NCBI GenBank assembly: GCA_002363385.1
Contig: DEVL01000003.1
Coordinates: 1,427,020 to 1,491,019, forward strand
DNA length: 64,000 nt
Direction: 5' to 3'
Origin: Stenotrophomonas maltophilia
GTDB lineage: Bacteria; Pseudomonadota; Gammaproteobacteria; Xanthomonadales; Xanthomonadaceae
The notes under the pieces are model-generated. The model made no database searches and was not told the origin of the DNA. It saw only the letters and a list, made by a program, of their open reading frames with translations. Of this stretch, positions 41,693 to 49,931 are shown piece by piece; positions within the stretch are counted from its first letter, which is position 1, and every line of letters starts with the position of its first letter. A program made the translations under genes and the position numbers.

Positions 41693-42622
41693 TCAGGGCT
41701 TGCTGGCAATCAGCGAAATGACTTCGAAATGCGGCGGGCGCTTCTCGCGGGTCACGGTTTCCAGGCTGGAGACGACCAGGCCGGCCTTCTCCACGAACTT
41801 GCGCAGTTCCTTGTCGCTGAAGCCGAGGTTGACGTGGCCATAGGCATCCACCGCCGCACGATGTTCGTGACGGGCCAGGCTGCACAGCAGCAGGCGACCG
41901 CCCGGACGCAACACGCGCGCGCCTTCGGCAACGGCCTGGGCCGGCTTGGCCGCATAGGTCAGTGCGTGCATCAGCACCACCAGATCAAAGCTCTGGTCAG
42001 GGAAGGGCAGGGCATGCATGTCGCCCTCGCGCACTTCCACGTTGGCCAGCCGGCGCAGGCGCTCGCTGGCGGCGGCGACCACGCGCGCGCTGGTGTCGAT
42101 GCAGACGTAGCGCTTGGCATGCGGGGCGACCAGTTCGGCCAGTACGCCGTCGCCGGAGGCGATATCGAGCACGTCACCGGTTTCCAGCAGCGGCAGCGCG
42201 GTGCGTGCCAGCGCCTCCCAGGTGCGGCCCGGGGAATAATGCCGTTCCATGTCGCCAGCGACGCTGTCAGCCCAGTTCTGGTCGGCCGCGCGGCTGGCCA
42301 TGACGGCCGCCACGCGTTCAGCATCCTGGCGCAGCAGCGGGTCGTCGCTGCCGGTGCTCAGGGCATGCCACAATGCGCGCTGCGCCGGATCCAGCGCGGC
42401 GTCATCGAAGCGGTAATACGCCGAGACGCCGGAGCGACGGTCGCGTACCAGGCCGGCTTCCTTGAGTCGGGCCAGGTGGGTGGACACCCGCGGCTGCGCC
42501 AGCGTGGTGATGGCCGACAGCTCGGCCACGGTGAGTTCTTCCTGTTCCAGCAGCGCCAGCAGGCGCACCCGGGTGGCGTCGGCGAACACTTTCAGCCGGA
42601 CGGACCAGTCCTCGAGATCCAT
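41693..42622 (-). CDS. sahR: ArsR-type regulator fused to a SAM-methyltransferase-like domain (SahR-like)
   Basis: A 309-residue regulator. Residues about 5-75 are an ArsR winged helix (LKVFADATRVRLLALLEQ, RVSTHLARLKEAGLVRDR). Residues about 125-300 are a class I methyltransferase fold with motif I VLDIASGDGV (residues 151-160) and GARVLRPGGRLLLCSL. This layout is that of SahR, a proteobacterial repressor whose methyltransferase-like domain senses S-adenosylhomocysteine and whose regulon covers SAM-cycle genes including metH. Here it heads the operon with both metH halves. The 28-bp palindrome just upstream is the likely site. Assignment to SahR is by architecture and context. Confidence 0.88.
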   Translation of the reverse strand: MDLEDWSVRLKVFADATRVRLLALLEQEELTVAELSAITTLAQPRVSTHLARLKEAGLVRDRRSGVSAYYRFDDAALDPAQRALWHALSTGSDDPLLRQDAERVAAVMASRAADQNWADSVAGDMERHYSPGRTWEALARTALPLLETGDVLDIASGDGVLAELVAPHAKRYVCIDTSARVVAAASERLRRLANVEVREGDMHALPFPDQSFDLVVLMHALTYAAKPAQAVAEGARVLRPGGRLLLCSLARHEHRAAVDAYGHVNLGFSDKELRKFVEKAGLVVSSLETVTREKRPPHFEVISLIASKP

Positions 42623-42624
42623 AA

Positions 42625-42652
42625 ATATCTACCTATCGCGATATAGAGATAT
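42625..42652 (-). promoter_or_regulatory. 28-bp palindrome upstream of the SahR-like gene
   Basis: ATATCT-N3-TATCGCGATA-N3-AGATAT: 22 of 28 positions are self-complementary, centred on TATCGCGATA. It lies 2 bases before the ATG and covers the only Shine-Dalgarno-like AGGTAG. A dimeric ArsR protein bound here would block both transcription and, on the message, ribosome access. Confidence 0.65.
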
Positions 42653-42771
42653 TTTCGTCCTTTGGCAGCGGTCCGGTCAAGTCAGGCGTCCTTTTCCCGC
42701 CCCCCCGGTACAATCGCCCGACCGGGCCGCGCGCACTGCGGCCCTTATCACTCTGTACCCGGGAGGGTGTT

Positions 42772-43920
42772 GTGGATTTCAGCTTTACCGAAGAGCAGTT
42801 GATGCTGCAGGACGTTGCGCGCCGAATCGCGCAGGAGAAAATCGCGCCCAGCGCCGAACACCACGACCGCACCGGCGAGTTCCCGCTGGAGAACATCCGC
42901 CTGCTCGGCGAGAACGGTCTGATGGGCATTGAAGTGCCCGAAGCCTACGGCGGTGCGGGCATGGACCCGATCGCCTACGTCCTGGCGATGGTGGAGGTCG
43001 CCGCTGGAGACGCTGCGCATTCGACGATCATGTCGGTGAACAACTCGCTGTTCTGCAACGGCATCCTGACCCACGGCAGCGAAGCGCAGAAGCAGACGTA
43101 CGTGCGCGCCATTGCCGAGGGCGAGGCCATCGGCGCGTTCGCGCTGACCGAGCCGCAGTCCGGTTCCGATGCGACGGCCATGCGCTGCCGCGCGGTCAAG
43201 CAGGCCGACGGCACCTACGTGATCAACGGCAAGAAGAGCTGGATCACCTCCGGCCCGGTGGCCAAGTACATCGTGCTGTTTGCGATGACCGATCCGGAAC
43301 AGGGCGCGCGAGGCATCACCGCCTTCATGATCGACACCGACAAGGCCGGCTTCCACCGCGGCAAGACCGAGCCGAAGCTGGGCATCCGTGCCTCGGCGAC
43401 CTGCGAAATCGAGTTCCAGGACTACGTGGCGGACGCCGACGACGTACTGGGCAAGGAAGGCGAGGGCTTCAAGATCGCCATGGGGGTGCTCGACGCCGGC
43501 CGTATCGGCATCGCCTCGCAGGCGATCGGCATCGCCCGTGCGGCGTACGAAGCGACGATCGAATACGTGAAGGACCGCAAGGCCTTCGGCGCGGCGATCG
43601 GCACGTTCCAGATGACCCAGGCCAAGATCGCCGACATGAAGTGCAAGCTGGACGCAGCGATGCTGCTGACGCTGCGCGCGGCATGGGTGAAGGGCCAGGG
43701 CAAGCGCTTCAGCAATGAAGCGGCGATCGCCAAGCTGACCGCCTCCGAAGCGGCCATGTGGATCACCCACCAGGCCGTGCAGATCCACGGTGGCATGGGC
43801 TATTCCAAGGAGATGCCGCTGGAGCGCTACTTCCGTGATGCCAAGATCACCGAGATCTACGAGGGCACCTCGGAAATCCAGCGCTTGGTGATCGCGCGCA
43901 ACGAGACCGGTCTGCGCTGA
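42772..43920 (+). CDS. acyl-CoA dehydrogenase
   Basis: A 382-residue FAD enzyme that introduces the alpha-beta double bond in acyl-CoA. Motifs: ALTEPQSGSDATAM (flavin/substrate loop, about residue 124), DRKAFGAAIGTFQ, QIHGGMGYSKEMPLER and the catalytic glutamate E364 in YEGTSEIQ, the position used by short- and branched-chain enzymes. The start is GTG with GGGAGGG upstream. Substrate is likely short or branched acyl-CoA. It is divergent from the SahR-metH operon. Confidence 0.93.
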   Translation: MDFSFTEEQLMLQDVARRIAQEKIAPSAEHHDRTGEFPLENIRLLGENGLMGIEVPEAYGGAGMDPIAYVLAMVEVAAGDAAHSTIMSVNNSLFCNGILTHGSEAQKQTYVRAIAEGEAIGAFALTEPQSGSDATAMRCRAVKQADGTYVINGKKSWITSGPVAKYIVLFAMTDPEQGARGITAFMIDTDKAGFHRGKTEPKLGIRASATCEIEFQDYVADADDVLGKEGEGFKIAMGVLDAGRIGIASQAIGIARAAYEATIEYVKDRKAFGAAIGTFQMTQAKIADMKCKLDAAMLLTLRAAWVKGQGKRFSNEAAIAKLTASEAAMWITHQAVQIHGGMGYSKEMPLERYFRDAKITEIYEGTSEIQRLVIARNETGLR

Positions 43921-43930
43921 TCGATGGGAA

Positions 43931-43979
43931 GGCGGCGCCATTCTGGCGCCGCTGCTAGGTGCCGACCGTTGGTCGGCAC
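43931..43979. repeat. two hairpins after the acyl-CoA dehydrogenase gene, one REP-like
   Basis: The first (43931-43951) pairs GGCGGCGCCA with TGGCGCCGC and may serve as a terminator. The second (43959-43979) is GTGCCGACC-GTT-GGTCGGCAC, a perfect 9-bp stem preceded by TAG, like the REP cores elsewhere in this window. Confidence 0.55.
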
Positions 43980-44023
43980 GTGGGGTAGTGCAGAATGTGC
44001 GGTCCCGTTCTGCAGGTCATCCC

Positions 44024-44317
44024 ATGGTTATTTATCGAGGCGCAGGGTTCTTGACCCTGCTTACCCCCATCGTCGCGTTGTTGCTGCTGATGTGGCTGTG
44101 GCCCGATCCTGCTGTTGCCAAAGGTAATACCTCGCTGGCGCAGCTGTTGATCGGCTTCGGCATCGGCGCAGCGATCAATGTCGTGCTGGGCATGGTGCTC
44201 AACCGCGGCCCGCGCGGTGAAGGCGAGCCTGCCCGCCATCACTTCTTCTACCTGCCGATGCAGTGGCCGTCGCTGGCGATCGTGGTCGCCTGTGCAGCGG
44301 TGGCGCTGCTGCGCTGA
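44024..44317 (+). CDS. small membrane protein, three predicted helices
   Basis: A 97-residue protein with hydrophobic segments at about residues 9-27 (LTLLTPIVALLLLMWLWP), 37-54 (LLIGFGIGAAINVVLGM) and 78-96 (SLAIVVACAAVALL). A polar loop RGPRGEGEPARHHFFYLP lies before the last helix. I do not recognise the family. It is monocistronic and followed by REP elements. Confidence 0.65.
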   Translation: MVIYRGAGFLTLLTPIVALLLLMWLWPDPAVAKGNTSLAQLLIGFGIGAAINVVLGMVLNRGPRGEGEPARHHFFYLPMQWPSLAIVVACAAVALLR

Positions 44318-44326
44318 GACCATGTG

Positions 44327-44406
44327 GTAGTGCCGGCCGCTGGCCGGCAACCAGGCGGTCCTTGTCTCGCGGGTGCCCGGAGCAGCCGGCCAGCGGCCGG
44401 CACTAC
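44327..44406. repeat. facing pair of SMAG-type REP elements
   Basis: Two perfect 22-bp inverted copies: 44327-44348 begins GTAGTGCCGGCC and 44385-44406 ends GGCCGGCACTAC, 36 bp apart. Each is itself a GTAG head plus GCCGGCC/GGCCGGC palindrome. This is the standard BIME-like arrangement of REPs spread by REP-associated tyrosine transposases. Confidence 0.8.
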
Positions 44407-44464
44407 CTCGTCCCCATATGCATGCCTGGCGTGAGCCGCATTAACCGGCACGCACCGCACACGA

Positions 44465-44492
44465 AAAAGCCCCGGCTCGTGCCGGGGCTTTT
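44465..44492. terminator. bidirectional intrinsic terminator
   Basis: AAAAGCCCCGGC pairs perfectly with GCCGGGGCTTTT around TCGT. The A/T-runs in both directions let it serve the small membrane gene (plus) and the RND operon (minus). Confidence 0.85.
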
Positions 44493-44501
44493 GCATTTCA
44501 G

Positions 44502-44527
44502 GGTGACCACCCACGGTGGCCACCTAC
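44502..44527 (-). repeat. REP element close to the RND operon end
   Basis: On the reverse strand GTAGGTGGCCACC-GTG-GGTGGTCACC: a GTAG head and a 10-bp stem with one G-T pair. Confidence 0.6.
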
Positions 44528-44557
44528 CCGTGGGGCAGCCGGGGCTGCCCCTGTCCC

Positions 44558-47500
44558 TCAACGATCCGGACGGTGCGCCGTGTTGGCTTCGCCCTGGCGT
44601 TCCAGGAACTCCTTGGACGGTTCGTCCAGCTTGTCACCCAGCATGCGGCGGACCACCACGAAGAACACCGGGATCATCAGCAGACCCAGGAAAGTGGCGA
44701 ACACCATGCCGCCGATCACGCCGGTACCGATCGCGTGACGCGCGTTGGCGCCGGCACCGGTGGAGATGGCCATCGGCACCACGCCCATGATGAAGGCGAA
44801 CGAGGTCATCAGGATCGGGCGGAACCGCAGGCGGGAGGCTTCGATGGTCGCCTCGCGCAGGTTCTTGCCCGCAGCCCGCTGCTCCACCGCGAACTCCACG
44901 ATCAGGATCGCGTTCTTCGCGGCCAGGCCGATCACCGTGATGAGGCCGATCTTGAAGTACAGATCGTTCGGCAGGCCACGTGCCAGCGAGAAGGCCAGGG
45001 CGCCGAGGACACCCAGCGGCACCACCAGCAGCACCGCCACCGGGATCGACCAGCTTTCATACAGCGCGGCCAGGCAGAGGAACACCACCACGATGGACAG
45101 CACCAGCAGCAGGGTCGCGGCGTTGCCGGCCAGGATTTCCTGGTAGGACATGCCCGACCAGTCGTAGCCGAAGCCGGCCGGCAGGTCGTCGTTGACGATC
45201 CGCTCCATCGCCTGCATCGCCTCGCCCGAGCTGCGCCCGGCCGCCTGCGAACCGACGATGTTGACCGCCGAATAGCCGTTGTAGCGGCTCAGCGACGGCG
45301 GTGCGGACACCCACTCGGACTTCACCACGGTGCTCAGCGGGATCATCGCCTGCGTGCCGTCGGGATTGGTCTGCAGCGTGCTGGGCGTGTAGAAGCTGTT
45401 CAACGACTCCGCACCGGTGCGGTACGGACCATCGGCCTGCAGGGTCACGCGCTTGATGCGGCCTTCATAGAAGAAGTCGTTGACGTACACCGGGGCCAGC
45501 ATCAGCTGGATGGTGCTGTACACGTCCGACACCGACAGGCCCATGGTCTGCGCCTGCACACGGTCTACGTGCAACTGCAGCTGCGGGGCGTTTTCCAGGC
45601 CGTTGGGGCGCACGCCGGTCAGCAGATCGCTTTCCTGCGCCGCCTTGCCGAGCAGAATGTTGCGGGCCTGCGTCAGCTGCTCATAGCCCACGCCGCCACG
45701 GTCCTGCAGCCACATGTCGAAGCCACCGAACTGGCCCAGGCCCTGCACGGTCGGCAGGTTGACCACGAAGATCTGTGCTTCCTTGATGCCGTAGAACGCG
45801 CCGTTCATGTTGTTGATGAACTCGGGCACCGTGATGTCGCGGTCCGCCCAGGGCTTGAGGCGGATGAAGCCCATGCCCACGTTTTCACCGGAACCGACGA
45901 AGCTGAAACCGGCCACCTGCAGCATGCCTTCAAAGCCATCCTGCTTTTCCAGGATGCCGCGCATCTGGGCAAAGGCGTGGTTGGTCTGCGACTTGGTCGA
46001 GCCCGGCGGCAGCTGCACGATCGCCAGCGCGTAGCCCTGGTCTTCTTCGGGCAGGAAGCTGCCCGGCATGCGCGTGAACAGGAAACCGCACAGCACGGTC
46101 AGCACCACGAACAGGATCATCCAGCGCGGGGCATGCTTCACCGCCGAGGTGATGTGGCCCACGTAGGTGTTGCTGACCTTGTCGTAGTACTTGTTGAAGG
46201 TGCGGTAGACAATGTTCGGGTTGTCGTTATGCGTCGGCTTGAGGAAGGTCGCGCACAGCGCCGGGGTGAAGCCCAGGGCCAGGAAGGCCGAGAAGGCCAT
46301 CGCGATGGCGATGGTCAGCGCGAACTGCTTGTAGATCTCACCGGCGGCGCCACCCTGCAGGGCGGACGGAATGAACACCGCGGCCAGCACGACGGTGATC
46401 GCCACCACGGCGCCGGTGATCTGGGTCATGGCCTTCTGGGTGGCTGCCTTGGGCGGCAGCTTCTCCTCGGTCATGATTCGCTCGACGTTCTCGATGACCA
46501 CGATGGCGTCATCGACCACGATGCCGATCGCCAGCACCATCGCAAACAGCGTCAGCTGGTTGATGGTGAAGCCGATGATGCTCATGCCCAGGAACGTACC
46601 CAGCAGCGCGACCGGGATGACCAGGGTCGGGATCAGCGTGGCGCGGAAGTTCTGCAGGAAGATCAGCATCACCAGGAACACCAGCACGACCGCTTCGATC
46701 AGGGTCTTGACCACTTCCTCGATCGAGATCTTCACGAAGGTGGTGCTGTCGTACGGCGAGAACCAGCTGACACCGGCCGGGAAGCTCGGCTTGAGCTCGT
46801 CCATCTTCGAGGTGACCGCATTGGCCACGTTCAGCGCATTCGCGCCGGGCAGCAGCTGGATCGCGAAGGCACCGGTCGGCTTGCCGTTGTACTGGGTATC
46901 AAAGCCGTAGTTGTTCGCACCAAAGGCAATCCGGGCGATGTCCTTGAGCAGCACGCGCGAGCCGTCGGGATTGGCGCGCAGGATGATGTTCTCGAACTCT
47001 TCCGGCGAGCTGAAGCGGCCTTCGGCCGACACGGTCGCGGTGAAGTAGTGCCCCTCAGGCGACGGATCCGAGCCCAGCGAACCGGCCGCGAACTGCACGT
47101 TCTGGTCCTTGATCGCGGCCAGCACCTGCGTGGCCGACAGGCCGTAACCCTGCATCTTTTCCGGGTTGAGCCAGATGTTCATGGCGTACTCGGAGCCGAA
47201 CTGCTGGGTGCTGCCCACGCCGGGGATACGCGAGATCTGGTCGAGCACGCGCGAGCCGACGATGTCGTTCAGCGCATCGCGGTCGATCGAGGCGCTGTCG
47301 GACTGCAGGGCCACCACCATCAGGAAGCCGGCGTTGGCCTTGGCCACCACCACGCCCTGCTGGGTCACTTCGGTCGGCAGGCGAGGGGTCGCCAGCGAAA
47401 CCTTGTTCTGCACCTGGACCTGGGCGATATCGGCATCGGTGCCGGTTTCGAAGGTCAGGGTGATGGTGACGCGGCCGTTGGAGGCCGAGGAGGAGCTGAA

Positions 47501-47731
47501 GTACAGCAGGTGATCGATACCGGTCAGCTGCTGCTCGATCACCTGGGTGACCGACTTTTCGGCGGTGTCGGCGCTGGCGCCGGGGTAGGTGGCGCTCACC
47601 GTCACCTGGGGAGGCGCGATGCTCGGGTAGGACTCCACGCCCAGACCCAGGATCGAGATCACGCCCGCAAGCGAGATCAGGATCGCGACCACCCAGGCGA
47701 ATACCGGGTGTTCAATGAAAAATTTAGGCAT
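44558..47731 (-). CDS. RND multidrug efflux transporter, inner-membrane subunit
   Basis: A 1057-residue AcrB-type (HAE1) proton antiporter. It opens MPKFFIEHPVFAWVVAILIS. The proton-relay aspartates are in IGIVVDDAIVVIENVER and the relay lysine in GLAAKNAILIVEF. Two large periplasmic loops follow helices 1 and 7. It works with the adaptor upstream (15-bp gap) and a TolC-type channel encoded elsewhere. A TetR-adaptor-pump set without its own outer-membrane gene is the layout of SmeGH in S. maltophilia; orthology needs sequence comparison. Confidence 0.95.
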   Translation of the reverse strand: MPKFFIEHPVFAWVVAILISLAGVISILGLGVESYPSIAPPQVTVSATYPGASADTAEKSVTQVIEQQLTGIDHLLYFSSSSASNGRVTITLTFETGTDADIAQVQVQNKVSLATPRLPTEVTQQGVVVAKANAGFLMVVALQSDSASIDRDALNDIVGSRVLDQISRIPGVGSTQQFGSEYAMNIWLNPEKMQGYGLSATQVLAAIKDQNVQFAAGSLGSDPSPEGHYFTATVSAEGRFSSPEEFENIILRANPDGSRVLLKDIARIAFGANNYGFDTQYNGKPTGAFAIQLLPGANALNVANAVTSKMDELKPSFPAGVSWFSPYDSTTFVKISIEEVVKTLIEAVVLVFLVMLIFLQNFRATLIPTLVIPVALLGTFLGMSIIGFTINQLTLFAMVLAIGIVVDDAIVVIENVERIMTEEKLPPKAATQKAMTQITGAVVAITVVLAAVFIPSALQGGAAGEIYKQFALTIAIAMAFSAFLALGFTPALCATFLKPTHNDNPNIVYRTFNKYYDKVSNTYVGHITSAVKHAPRWMILFVVLTVLCGFLFTRMPGSFLPEEDQGYALAIVQLPPGSTKSQTNHAFAQMRGILEKQDGFEGMLQVAGFSFVGSGENVGMGFIRLKPWADRDITVPEFINNMNGAFYGIKEAQIFVVNLPTVQGLGQFGGFDMWLQDRGGVGYEQLTQARNILLGKAAQESDLLTGVRPNGLENAPQLQLHVDRVQAQTMGLSVSDVYSTIQLMLAPVYVNDFFYEGRIKRVTLQADGPYRTGAESLNSFYTPSTLQTNPDGTQAMIPLSTVVKSEWVSAPPSLSRYNGYSAVNIVGSQAAGRSSGEAMQAMERIVNDDLPAGFGYDWSGMSYQEILAGNAATLLLVLSIVVVFLCLAALYESWSIPVAVLLVVPLGVLGALAFSLARGLPNDLYFKIGLITVIGLAAKNAILIVEFAVEQRAAGKNLREATIEASRLRFRPILMTSFAFIMGVVPMAISTGAGANARHAIGTGVIGGMVFATFLGLLMIPVFFVVVRRMLGDKLDEPSKEFLERQGEANTAHRPDR

Positions 47732-47746
47732 GACGGAGGATTCCCG

Positions 47747-49009
47747 TTATTGCTTGTTTGGTTCGGCAGCCGGAGCGGCGTCGGACGTTGCGGCGGCGGC
47801 ATCAGCCGGGGCAGCGGCGGCATCAGGCTTGGCGGCAGCCGCCGGAGCAGCACCCGCCGGGGCCTGGCCATTGCCGTTGCCGGCGGCCGGGTTCCACGGA
47901 GCGGCCTTGGCCGGTTCGCCTTCCTTGACCTTCTGCACGCCGGCCACGATGACCTGATCGCCGGCATCCAGACCACCGCTGACCAGCCAGTTGCTGCCCT
48001 GCTGGCCTTCGCTCTTCACATTCTTCCGGGCGACCTTGCCGTCCTTGCCCACCACCAGGACGTAGCCGCCGGTGGTGTCGCGCTGCAGTGCCTGCAGCGG
48101 GACCAGGTAGGCGTTGTTGCGCTCACCCAGCGTCGCCTGGAAGCTGACGAAGGCGCCCGGCAGCAGGATCTGCTGCGGGTTCGGCAGCACCGCACGCAGC
48201 GAGACTGCGCCGGTGGCCGGGTCAACCGTGGTCGAGGAGAAATCCAGGGTGCCCGGCTGGTCGTAGACCGTGCCGTCAGCCAGCTTCACCTGCACGGTGG
48301 ACTTGCCGTCACCGCTCAGGGCCAGTGCGCCCTTGGCCTGCGCCGCGCGCATCTGGGTCAACTCATCCACGCTCATCGAGAAGTTCACGTACAGCGGGTC
48401 GAGCTGGTCCACGGTGGTCAGCAGGGTCACATCCCCCTGGCCGACCAGCGCACCTTCAGTGACCTGCTGCTTGCCAGCGCGGCCGCTGATCGGCGAGCGC
48501 ACTTCGGCATAGCCAAGGTTGATCTTCGCGCTGGCCAGCGAGGCCTGCGCCTGCTGCACGGCCGCCGCGGCGGTGCGCTCGGTGGCTTCGGCCGCGTCCA
48601 GATCGGACTTGGAAACGTAAGCCTGCGGGGCCAGCGAGCGGGCGCGGTTGGCGGCGGCCTTGGCGTTCGCGGCGGTGGCCTGGGCCGAGACCAGTTCGGC
48701 CTGGGAGGCATTGAGTGCTGCGCGCAGCGGGGCCGGGTCGATCAGGAACAGCACCTGGCCTTCCTTCACATCCGAGCCTTCCTGATAGACGCGCTTGAGC
48801 AGCACGCCCGGCACGCGGGCACGCACATCGGCGCTGCGGAACGGCGACAGACGGCCGACCAGCTCACGCTGCAGCGGCAGGGTCTGCGGCTTGGCCTCGA
48901 TCACGCCCACCTCCGGCGGCGGCGGGGCCTGCTGCTCTTCCTTTTTGCAGGCGGTCAACGCAAGGGCGACTGCGCACGTCAGGGCAAGGGTGCGGAGTGG
49001 GGCGATCAT
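47747..49009 (-). CDS. RND efflux periplasmic adaptor (membrane fusion lipoprotein)
   Basis: A 420-residue adaptor with lipobox LALTAC (Cys21). The lipoyl/barrel-sandwich halves are around VGRLSPFRSADVRARVPG and INLGYAEVRSPISGRAG, separated by a coiled-coil hairpin rich in Ala/Gln/Glu. A beta-barrel and membrane-proximal part follow, then an Ala/Pro-rich tail (about 365-420). Its ATG shares one base with the TetR stop (TGATG), so it is coupled to the regulator gene. Confidence 0.94.
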   Translation of the reverse strand: MIAPLRTLALTCAVALALTACKKEEQQAPPPPEVGVIEAKPQTLPLQRELVGRLSPFRSADVRARVPGVLLKRVYQEGSDVKEGQVLFLIDPAPLRAALNASQAELVSAQATAANAKAAANRARSLAPQAYVSKSDLDAAEATERTAAAAVQQAQASLASAKINLGYAEVRSPISGRAGKQQVTEGALVGQGDVTLLTTVDQLDPLYVNFSMSVDELTQMRAAQAKGALALSGDGKSTVQVKLADGTVYDQPGTLDFSSTTVDPATGAVSLRAVLPNPQQILLPGAFVSFQATLGERNNAYLVPLQALQRDTTGGYVLVVGKDGKVARKNVKSEGQQGSNWLVSGGLDAGDQVIVAGVQKVKEGEPAKAAPWNPAAGNGNGQAPAGAAPAAAAKPDAAAAPADAAAATSDAAPAAEPNKQ

Positions 49010-49668
49010 CAGGAGAAGCTCCGGTGTTGGTTTGAATACGAAGCCGTGGCTGCATCGGGCGCAGCGAACGCGCGCAGGAAGCTGTCGACGGAGAATTCTG
49101 CCCAGCGGCGGCGCACGGCGGCGTCATCGCGGTGGGGGATATGGAAGCGCTGTTTCTCGAAATCCAAGCCGGCGATCATGCTCAATAGCAGTTCGGCCAT
49201 GAAGTGCGGGTCGTCATGCCTCAGCTGACCCTCGGCGGAACGGGTTGCCAGCCATTCAGAAACGTGAAGTGCCAACGCTCCGGCACCGTCCTGGTAGAGC
49301 GTACGGGCTTCCTGCGGGAACTGACTGGACTCGGCGGCGATCAGTCGGCGGGCCTGGACCACATGGGGCTGGTTGAAGTGATCCAGATAGTCGTTGGCGA
49401 ACCGCAGCAGACTGCCGCGCAGGTCGTCACCGTCGAGTGAGCGCAGCCCGGCGGTGGCGCGGCAGACGTGCCGCTGCATCACCCGCTTGAGCAGTTCCTG
49501 TTTATTGCCATAGCGGCTGTAGAGGGTCTGCTTGGAACATCCCGCGTGCTGTGCCACCGCGTCCATGCTCAATTGCATGCCCTGGCTGGCCAGCAGCTCG
49601 CGCACGGCATCGAACACGCGGTGATCGCGCGCGTCCAGGGGGCTGGCGGCGGGGGGTGGGGGAGTCAC
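49009..49668 (-). CDS. TetR family repressor of the efflux operon
   Basis: A 219-residue regulator. The helix-turn-helix is at about 28-62 (QLSMDAVAQHAGCSKQTLYS, RYGNKQELLKRVM), and the rest is a helical ligand/dimer domain with a C-terminal TetR_C segment. It is the first gene of the RND operon, in the same direction, unlike the divergent layout of many pump regulators. The start is GTG with no Shine-Dalgarno; TATAGT lies only 10 bases upstream, so the message may be leaderless. Confidence 0.9.
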   Translation of the reverse strand: MTPPPPAASPLDARDHRVFDAVRELLASQGMQLSMDAVAQHAGCSKQTLYSRYGNKQELLKRVMQRHVCRATAGLRSLDGDDLRGSLLRFANDYLDHFNQPHVVQARRLIAAESSQFPQEARTLYQDGAGALALHVSEWLATRSAEGQLRHDDPHFMAELLLSMIAGLDFEKQRFHIPHRDDAAVRRRWAEFSVDSFLRAFAAPDAATASYSNQHRSFS

Positions 49669-49672
49669 GGGG

Positions 49673-49688
49673 TGGACTATACCGTCCA
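49673..49688 (-). promoter_or_regulatory. inverted repeat over the TetR gene promoter
   Basis: TGGAC-TATACC-GTCCA is a perfect 5-6-5 inverted repeat. On the reverse strand its centre overlaps TATAGT, a likely -10. It is a candidate TetR operator giving autorepression of the efflux operon. Confidence 0.5.
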
Positions 49689-49931
49689 GTTCAGAATTGT
49701 AGAAGCCTTGATTTTCGGCGGTTTTTGATACCCAACGTCAAGTTGCAATCGAAGCGGCCGATGCTGCGCTGTGCAGCGCTTCAACGCGATCCTCCGTACC
49801 GCGTCGGATTGAAGCGCCCGATGTAAACGGGACCCAACCCGAAAGACCTTATTCCGTCCTGCAGCAAGGTATTTCTGTGCGGTAGGCCTACAATTTCATT
49901 TTCCCAACTGAGCATCACGCACCGCTCCGTC
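49689..49931 (+). promoter_or_regulatory. upstream region of the NAD-glutamate dehydrogenase gene
   Basis: It holds a 9-bp inverted repeat GCGCTTCAA (49776-49784) / TTGAAGCGC (49809-49817), a near-identical direct repeat (AT[C/T]GAAGCG[G/C]CCGATG at 49748 and 49808, exactly 60 bp apart), and a TACAAT -10-like box (49889-49894) overlapping the palindrome GTAGGCCTAC (49882-49891). No small gene is seen. The repeats may be activator or repressor sites. Confidence 0.4.

Noticed and set aside
44516..49228. Open reading frame of 1570 codons on the plus strand
   Set aside because: Antisense to the RND pump, adaptor and TetR genes, which have clear families; same shadow composition.
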